NCBI GenBank assembly: GCA_005776585.1
Contig: SXOX01000185.1
Coordinates: 20,013 to 84,012, forward strand
DNA: 64,000 nucleotides
Reading direction: 5' to 3'
DNA from: Pseudomonadota bacterium
GTDB taxonomy: Bacteria > Myxococcota_A > UBA9042 > GCA-2863065
Shown here: piece after piece, positions 50,001 to 59,430 of the stretch
Layout of the letters: the number at the start of each line of letters is the position of its first letter
Numbering within the stretch: position 1 is the stretch's first letter
Notes under the pieces: generated by a model
Told to the model about the DNA's origin: nothing
What the model saw: the letters and a program-made list of their open reading frames with translations, nothing else
Databases searched by the model: none
Translations under genes and position numbers: made by a program

Positions 50001-53000
50001 GATCACAGGTGTCATTGGTGCATGGGTTGCCGTCGGTGCAGGTCAGCGGCGTGTAGCTGCAGCCGGTCGCGACCGAGCACGTGTCGACCGTGCAGGCGTT
50101 CTGGTCGTCGCACGCGGAGACCGTCGTGCATCCGAGCTCGGTGGTCGCATCGCACAGGTCCTTGGTGCAGGTGTCGCCGTCGTCGCAGACCTTCGGGACG
50201 TACTGGCAGCCGTGCTGCTTGTCGCACGTCTGGCCCAAGGCGTTGGACTCCACCGTGCACGGGTTGTCGTCGTTGCAATCGACCGGCTGATACGAGCACT
50301 GGCCAGTCCCCGGGTTGCAGAGGTCCTTGGTGCACGCGTCGAAGTCCGAGCAGTCCTTGGCGAAGTGGAGGCAGCCCGCAACCGAGTCGCAGACGTCGAA
50401 CGTGCATTGGCTGTTGTCATCGCACCCGAACGTGTACGTACACCCGATCGTGGCGTTGCAGGTGTCCGTGGTGCATGGGTCGGTGTCGGCGCATTGTAGG
50501 GGAACGTGGACGCACGCTCCGTTCGCCGCGCAGGCATCGCTCGTACACGGGTCGGCGTCGGCGCAGTTCTTCGGCACGAACACGCAGCCGCCGATCTTGT
50601 CGCACGCGTCGGTCGTGCAGGGATTGCCATCGGCGCACGTGGTCGCTGAGTTCTGGCACTTGCCACCGAGGCACTTGTCGGTCGTGCAAACGGAGGCGTC
50701 GTTGCAGTCGGCGTCATTCGAACACGGTGGCGTACACGGATTGAGCGCCGAATTGAAGCACCCGGTGACGCCATTGCACTGGTCGAGCGTGCAGTAGATG
50801 CCGTCAGAGCAGTTGATCGGCGTAAACTTGCAGCCTGTCGCCAGGTCGCAGGTGTCGGTCGTGCAGACGGAGCCGTCGTTGCACGTGATGGCCTTCGAGG
50901 CGCACTTACCGTCGAGCGGGGCGCAGGTGTCGGTCGTGCATGCGTTCTGGTCCGAGCAGTTCTTTGGCGTGTGCACGCAGCCCGTCGCGGAGTTGCAGGT
51001 GTCAATGGTGCACAGGTTCAGTGCGCCGCCGACCTGATCCTGGCAGTCGACCGGCCCGTGAGAGCAGCCCAGTGTCGTCCCGTCACAGACATCGACCGTG
51101 CAGGCGTCGTTGTCATCGCACTTGTTGCTGTGGAGGCAGCCCTTCGCCGGGTCGCAGGAATCCACGGTGCACGACGAGCCATCGTCGCAGTTGGTGGCCT
51201 CGTGATAGCAGCCGTCCTGCTCATCGCAGAGGTCCTGAGTGCACGCATCAGCGTCGCGGCAGACCGTCTCGATGAGGTTGACGTGAGAGCACACGCCGGT
51301 GGTCTTGTTGCACAGGTCGGAGGTGCAGTTCAGTCCGTCGCTACAGTCGACGAGCGGCGGATTCTGGCAACCGAGCACCGGGTCGCACAGGTCCTTGGTG
51401 CACACGTCCTTGTCATCGCAGGCGTACGTGTTGACGCAGCCGAGCGCCGGGTCGCACTTGTCGGCCGTGCACGCGTTGAAGTCGTTGCAGTCCTTGATGG
51501 TGTGCTGGCAGAGGCCCGTACCGGAGTCGCAGAAGTCGGTCGTGCACTTGAGGCCATCGTCGCAGTTGACGGCCTTCAGCTGGCACCCGATGACCTTGTC
51601 GCACACATCGATCGTGCATGGGTTCGCGTCGTTGCAGCTGATCGCGGTCTGCGTGCAGACCTTGCCCTTGGTTCCGCCAAGGTCCTGGCACTTCGACGCA
51701 GTGCAGGCGTTGCCGTCATCGCAGTCGCTGTCGAGCCCGCTCGGGCACGGGACGGTGCACGGGTTGATCGCCGAGTGGACGCACCCGGTCGAGACGTCGC
51801 AGAGGTCCTGCGTGCACGGCTTCTTGTCGTCGCAGTCGACCGCGACGTTGATCGGGGTCGCCACACAGCCGAGCTTCGTATCGCACGAGTCGAGCGTGCA
51901 CTTGTTCGAGTCGTTGCACACCTTGAGGGTGTACGCGCAGATTCCGGTCGCCTTGTTGCAGCCGTCAGTCGTGCACTCGTTCTGGTCGTTGCACGCCTTC
52001 TGCTGGAAGATGCAGCCCTTCTCCGGAAGACACGCGTTGAGCGTACAGGCATCGCCGTCGTCGCAGAGGATCTGCGTGTGGGAGCAGGCGAGCGTGTCGG
52101 AGCAGACATCGGCCGTGCAGGCGTCGCCATCGTCGCAGTAGGACAGGTGCACGCAGCCCTTGACCGGATCGCACACATCGACGGTGCAGACCGTCCCGTC
52201 ATCACACGACTCGGGCGGGTTCAAACAGCCGTCCTCCGGGTCGCACAGCGCGTTCAGGCAGTTCTGTCCAGGTGGGTTGCAGAAGAGGATCGAGTCCTGC
52301 GTACACGGCTTGCCGTCGTTGCACGGGTTGACCGGGTTGGAGCAGGCGCCGTTCGTCTTGTCGCACACATCCAGCGTACAGAGGTTGCCATCCGAGCAGT
52401 TCTTCTGCTTGTTGACACAGCCCAAGAGCGGGTCGCACGTGTCAATGGTGCAGGCATTCGCGTCATTGCACGCGTAGACGTTCGTGCACCCGGCGACCGC
52501 GTCGCACTTGTCGGTCGTGCACGGGTTGTTGTCGTTGCACGTGTTCTTCGGGTTGGTGCACTTGCCGGAGCCGGTGTCGCAGACGTCCTGAGTGCACGGG
52601 TTTCCGTCCGAGCAATTCTTCTGCGGAAACACGCACCCCACGAGCGGATTGCAGCCGTTGTCGGTGCAGGGGTTCTGATCGTCGCAGACGGGCGTCGTGT
52701 GAGTGCAGTTCTTGTTCGTCTCGCACTTGTCGATGGTGCACGCGTTGCCGTCGTCGCACTCGGCTTGTGTGCCGCCGGGGCACGGATTCGGACAGGTTGG
52801 CCCGAGCGGAACGAACACGCAGCCGGCCTTGGGATCGCACGTGTCGATGGTACAGATGTCCTTGTCCTTGCACGGAATTGCGTCGTGGAGGCAGCCCGAG
52901 AAGATGTTGCAGGAGTCGAGGGTGCAGGCGTCCTTGTCGTCGCAGCTCGTGACGGAGTAGGTGCACTGGCCCGTGAGCGCGTTGCAGACGTCCGTCGTGC

Positions 53001-56000
53001 AGGCGTTGCCGTCGTCGCAGTTGACCAGAGCGTTCGAGCACGCACCCGTCAGCGGGTTGCACGAGTCTTGTGTGCACGGGTTTTTGTCGTCGCAGGCCGT
53101 CGAGAACTTGCAGGTCGCGGTGGCCTCGTCGCAGACGTCCTTGGTGCACGGGTTGTTGTCGTTGCAGGTGAACGTCTCGTGGCCGCAGACGCCGGTCGCC
53201 TTGGCGCAGGTGTCCTTGGTGCACGGGTTATTGTCGTTGCAGTTCTTTGGGATGTGCCCGCAGGCTTGCGTGACCGGGTCGCACGTGTCAGTCGTGCACT
53301 CGTCGGCGTCCTTGCAGAGCGGCGGGTAGATACAGCCCGACGCCGCATCGCACAGGTTGACGGTGCAGGCGTTGGAGTCGTCGCACGAGACCGTGGTGTA
53401 GCTGCACGTCCCGGCGGGCTTGGTGCACTTGTCGATGGTGCAGACGTTCTTGTCGTCGCACTTGGACTGATAGGTACAGCCCTTGATCGGGTCGCAGCCG
53501 TCGTTGGTGCAGACGTCGTTGTCGTTGCACTGGACTGGCGTGTAATCACACGTCCCCTTGGTCGCGTTGCAGACCTCGGTGGTGCACGCCGAGCCATCGT
53601 CGCAGTTGAGCTTCGTGAAGGTGCAGCCCTTGACGGGATCGCACTTGTCGACCGTGCAGCCGTCGGTGTCCTTGCAGACGAGCAACGTGTAGATGCATCC
53701 AGTCACCTTGTTGCACGTGTCCGAGGTGCACTTGTCCTTGTCGTCGCACGGCTTCACCGGGTGGAGGCAGGTGCCCGTCGCGGCGTCACACTTGTCGTCG
53801 GTGCACAGGTCCGTGTCCGCGCAGTTCTTCGGCGTGTTGAGGCAGAGCCCGGTCAGCGAGTCGCAGGCGTCGTCTGTGCACTTGTTGCCGTCATCACACT
53901 TATTGACGGTGTTGACGCAATTGCCCGTCCCCACATCGCAGGTATCGACAGTGCAGGGGTTCTTGTCGTCGCAGTTCTTCGCGAGGTTCTGACAGCCGAC
54001 GCCCTCGGCGCACTTGTCCGTCGTGCACTTCTTGCCGTCGTCGCACGACAGCGGTGCGTTGATGCAGTCTCCTGTCGCCGGGTTGCACGAGTCCTGGCTG
54101 CAGACCGAGGAGTCATCGCACACCCGCGGGACGTGCAGGCAGCCCAAGGTCTGGTCACAGGAGTCCGCGGTGCAGTTGAGGCCGTCCTCGCAGAACTCGG
54201 GCTTGTGGGAACAGTTTCCGGTGTCCGCGACGCACGCGTCGATGGTGCACTCATTGCCGTCGCCGCAGTCGACCGGCTTATTCAAGCAGGAACCCGTCGT
54301 GGGGTCGCAGGAGTCCTGAGTGCACGGCTTCGAATCGTCGCAGCTCTTCGGTGGGTTGGTGCAGCCGCCGGAGGCGTCGCAGTTGTCGAGCGTGCACGGG
54401 TTCTTGTCGTCGCAGGCGCCGGGGTGCAGGCAGGCGCCGTCGTCCTTGTTGCAGACGTCGCTCGTACACACGTTGGCATCGTCACACTGCTTGGGCTTGT
54501 GGTCGCAGACGCCCGTGGTCTTGAGGCAGGTGTCATCGGAGCAGTTGTCGTTGTCCGAGCAGTTCTTGGTCGCGAACACGCAGAGCCCCGTCACGGTGTC
54601 GCAGGAGTCGTCGGTGCACTTGTTTTGGTCGTCGCAGACCTTGGGCGGGTGATCGCAGGCGCCCGTGGCCGCGAGGCAGACGTCTGCCGTACACGCGTTG
54701 CCGTCGCCGCAGTCCGTTGCGTCGTGGTCGCAGTTGAACGTCCCCGCGATCGGGTTGGACAGGCACTTGTCGAACGTGCACTTGTTGGCGTCGTCGCAGC
54801 CCTGTGGCGTGAAGGTACACTTGCCCTTGCCCGCCGTGATCGTGCACTTCGCCGAGACGCAGTAGTCGATGACCTTGGTGCCCGGCTTGAGCGGATTGTC
54901 GACCATGCGATACGGATCGCAGTCGCCGTCGAGCTTGCAGTCCGGCGGTCCGCAGTCGGGGCTCTTGGTGTCCCACGTGTAGCTACAGCCCGCGCCGCCG
55001 TTGCAGCTATCGATCGTGCACTTGTTCTGGTCGTCGCACGTCGACGGGAAGAGGCAGGCGCCACCAGAGCAAAGGTCGACGGTGCACGGATCAGAGTCCT
55101 TGCACTTGGCGCCATAGGTGCACGCGCCAGTGTCCGCCGCGCACGTGTCCGTGGTGCAGGCATCCTTGTCGTCGCACTTGTTCGGGAAGTCGCACGTCCC
55201 GGTCGCCGGGTTGCAGGTGTTCGCCGTACAAATATCTGCGTCCGTGCACACGATGGCGTTGTTGGAGCACGCTCCAGTGAGCGGATTGCACTGGTCATTG
55301 GTGCACTTGTTGCCGTCGTCGCACGTGACCGGCGGATTCTTGCAGCCGGTCTTGGGGTCGCACTGGTCGAGTGTGCACTTGCTAAAGTCGTCGCAGCTCT
55401 TGAGCGAGGTGGTGCAGGCGCCGGTGCCGGCCTCACAGGCGTCCACAGTACAGGCGTCCTGGTCGTCGCAGACCTTGGGCGTGTAGGTGCAGTTGCCCGT
55501 GCCCGTGTCGCAGGCATCGAGGGTACACTTGATGCCGTCGTCGCAGGTGATCGCCGTGCTGGCGCAGTTGCCGCTCGTCGGGTCACAGGCGTCCTTCGTG
55601 CAGAGCTTTCCGTCAGAGCAGTCCTTGGGCGGGAAGGTGCAGGACCCTAGCTTGGAGTCGCACCCATCGACGGTGCAAGGGTCGCCGTCGTTGCAGGTGA
55701 TCGCGGTGCTCGCGCACGCGCCGGTCCCGGCAGTGCAGGTGTCTACCGTACACAGATTCTTGTCGTCGCAGGACTTGGGCTTGGTCTGACACTGCCCGTT
55801 GATCGGGTTGCATGAGTCGACGCTGCACGGATCCTGATCATCGCAGACCTTGGGCGTGTAGATACACGCGCCGGTCGCCACGGTGCACGTGTCGGCCGTA
55901 CAGGGGTTCTTGTCGTCGCAGTCCGTGTCCAGGCCGCACTTGCAGTTCGCGCCGACGACGAACACGTAGACGCAGCCCTGGATCGGGTTGCAGGACTCCG

Positions 56001-59000
56001 TCGTGCACTTGTTGAGGTCGTCGCAGTTGCGCTGCGTGTGCGTGCAGCCCGTCTTGGGATCGCACGCGTCGTCGGAGCAGGCGTCGCCATCGTCGCAGTC
56101 GAGCGTCACGTGCGTGCAGGTGCCGGTCGTGCCCGGGTTGGAGCAGCCGTCGGTCGTGCACGCCGTGCCGTCGTCACAGTCCTTCGGAGGATACTGGCAG
56201 TTGCCGCTGGCCTTGTCGCACGTGTTCACGGTGCAGGCGTTGCCGTCCTCACACGTGATCGGGGCGTGGACGCAGCCGAGCGACGTGTTGCACGTGTCCG
56301 CCGTGCACTTGTCGCCGTCGTTGCACGAGTCCGGCGGATAGTAGCAGCCCACGTTCTTGTCGCAGAGGTTCGCAGTGCAGGGCTTGTCGTCTTCGCAGAC
56401 GACGGGGGAGTACACGCACAGACCCGTGGTCGGGCTGCAGGCGTCCATCGTGCACTTGTTCCCATCGTCGCAGGCCTTGGCCGGGTTCTGACAGCCGGCT
56501 CCCGGGGAGCAGACGTCGTCGGTGCACGGATTGCCGTCGCTGCAGTTCGCCGGCGGGTGGGAGCAGGTGCCGTTGGACTGGTTGCACGAGTCGGCCGTGC
56601 ACGGGTTGCCGTCGTCGCAGCTCTTGGGGGTCGAGCTGCACAGACCGGTGCTCTTGTCACACGCATCGACGGTGCACGCGTTCTTGTCGTTGCACTCCTT
56701 GGGCGTCGAGCTGCAGATCCCGGTATTCGGGTTGCAGGAGTCCGTGGTGCAGAGCAGGCCGTCGTCGCAGGTCTTGTTCGTCCAGAAGCACTTGCCGGTG
56801 GCGACGGTGCAGCCGTTCGTGGTGCAAGCGTTGTTGTCGTTGCACAGAGGGTCATCGATCGGAAGCTTGCAGACTTTGCCTGCGCACCCAGGGAGATTGG
56901 GGTTGAGCTTGTTGACGCAGCCGGAGATGGGGTCGCAAGAGTCTTCGGTACAATCGACGGCGTCGTTGCAGTCCTTGGCCGTGTGGTAGCAGCCATCGAC
57001 GGCCGGGCTGGCCTTGTCGCAGCCATCGGAGGTGCACGTGTTGCCGTCGTCGCAGTTCACATCGATGTTCTGGCACTGACCCGTCTGACCGTCGCACAGG
57101 TCCTTGGTGCAGGCGTTCTTGTCGCTGCAGCTCTTGGGCAGGAACTGGCAGGTGCCTCCCTGGCAGACGTCGTCGGTGCAGAGGTTGCCGTCGGCGCACA
57201 CGATGGCGACACTGGTGCACTGGCCCGTCTGCTGGTTGCACGTGTCGATCGTGCACGGGTTCTTGTCGTCGCACGACTTGGCCGGGTAGAAGCAGCCCGC
57301 CAGCGGATCGCACGAGTTCTGCGAGCACGGATTGCCGTCATCGCAGGTGATTGGGGCATGGACGCACGCACCGTTCGTCTTGTTGCACGACGAGTTGGTG
57401 CACACGTTGGCGTCGTCACACGTGATCGGGGTGTTGGTGCAGCCACCACCGGGCGTGCAGGTGTCGACCGTACACGGATCCTTGTCGTCACAGCCGACCG
57501 CGATGTACTGACATCCTCCCGTCTGAGGGTTGCACTGGTCTGCCGTGCAGGCGTTGGCGTCGTTGCACGCCTTGGGGACGTGGTTGCAGACGTCGCCGAG
57601 CTTGTTCTTGTCGCAGGAATCTACGGAGCACTTGTCGGTGTCTTCGCAGCCGTTGGCGGTGTTGTTGCAGCTGCCCGTATTCGGGTTGCACGAATCGAGA
57701 GTGCACGCGTCGTTGTCGTCGCAGTTCTTCGGCTTCGCGGAGCAGAGGCCCTCTTTGGCTCCCAGCGGGATCACACAGATGTCGTCGGTGCACAGCGACT
57801 TGTCATCGCAGCCAGCGTTCTCCGTGCAGACGATACAGGTGTTGATGAAGGAGCAGCCCGCGGACTTGGTGCACGCGGAGGCAAAGCACTCGGGCGGATA
57901 CTTGCCCTTGGGAGCAGGGACCACCAGATCGCACCAGACGTCCTTGGCGTTGCCCGGACACGGATCGCACGTCACGTCGGCATGGGCACAACCGGTCGTG
58001 GGGCTGCAAGAGTCGGAGGTGCAGAGGTCTCCGTCACCGCAACTGACGGCGGAGTACGAGCACGAGCCGTCCGCGGGGTTGCAGATGTCCTTGGTACAGT
58101 TCGAGCCGTCGTCGCACGTCACGGCCGTGTACACGCAGCCCTTCTTGGGATCGCAGGAGTCGATGGTGCAGCCGTCGCCGTCAGTGCAGGGCTTGAAGGT
58201 CGAGATGCAGCCGGACTTGCTGTCGCACTTGTCGTCGGTGCAGGCGCTTTGGTCGTCGCAGGTGATGGGGACGTTCTGGCAGGTGCACTTGACCGGATCG
58301 CCGATGTCATTGGTGCAGCTGTTGCCGTCGTCGCACAGGCCGCAGGAGACGTGCTCGCACTCGCCGTTCTGCGGGTTGCAGCTGTCCTTGGTGAGCGGAT
58401 TCAGGTCGTCACACGGGTTGACCTCGTGCTTGCAGCCGGTGGCCGGGTCGCAGAAGTCCAGCGTGCAGGGGTCGGTGTCCTGACAGTCCTTCTGCTTGTT
58501 GACGCACTTGCCGTAGTTGGGGTTGTCCTTGCCGTTCGGTAGGAGCTTCGTGCCATCGCAGGAGCCCTCGAGGCACTTGTCGGAGCCGACCTGGCAGAGG
58601 ACCGGCGCGTGGTTGCACGCACCCTTCTTCCCCGGGCAGCCGTTCGGAACGACGGACTTGATGTACGTCGGGTCCGAGTCGCACAGGTCGTAGGTGCACG
58701 GGTTGGTGTCGTTGCACTCCGAGGCCTGGTTGCAGCAGTTGATGGGCGGGCAGGCGACGTTGTCTGCCGGGTGGATGCAGGCCTTGATGATCGGATCGCA
58801 CTGGTCCTGCGTGCACTTGTCGCCGTCGTCGCAAATGACGGAGACGAGGTTGATGCAGAAGCCCTGGTCGCAGAGGTCGTCGGTACACGCGAGTCCGTCG
58901 TCGCACCAGGTCTGGTCCTGACAGGGGCAGCCCGGCTTCTTGTCGGGTGCGTGGGTGCACTCGTCTTTGACCTCGTCGCAGGCGTCCGCAGTGCACGAGT

Positions 59001-59430
59001 CGCCGTCGTCGCAGTTCACGGCACCGAAGACGCAGACGCCGAGCTGAAGCGCGTCGCAGTAGCCGGTCTTGCAGAAGAACTGAGAGTTGCAGAAGTCGTC
59101 CCACTGAGCCGCGGTCTTGGAGGCGTCGCCGCAGTCGAAGCAGTCCGCCTTGGCCGGGTGGTTGCAGCCGGTCGCCGGGTCGCACAGGTCGTCGGTGCAA
59201 GACTTGCCGTCGAAGCAGGTGATGGCGGTGAAGACGCACTCGCCGAACTTGTCGGCGTCCTTGGTCTTCTTGCAGCTGGCCTCGAGGCACTTGTTCGCGC
59301 CGTTGGTGGGGTGCTTCGCGCAGTCGGTCGCGAGCGTAGCGGCCTCGCACGGGTAGCAGGTCGGGAGCTTGGACCAGCTGCAGATGCCGCTGCCGGCGCC
59401 CTGTTGGTCGTTGCAGGTGTCGATGGTGCA
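44029..59430 (-). repeat. Very long protein-coding repeat array, unit roughly 24-35 codons (CDDxNxCTxDxCDxxxGxCxxxxxx)
   Basis: Repeats evident in translation; units diverged rather than identical at DNA level. Confidence 0.88.

Noticed and set aside
50971-55650. 1559-aa plus-strand ORF opposite the giant gene
   Set aside because: Low-complexity V/A/R/G translation is the antisense shadow of the CDDxNxCT repeat codons; no family motifs, no independent RBS. The same applies to 46513..49398 and 56038..58542.
44029-59430. Repetitive DNA considered as a CRISPR array
   Set aside because: No identical 25-40 bp repeats with unique spacers; periodicity is at codon/protein level within a continuous ORF and there are no cas genes.
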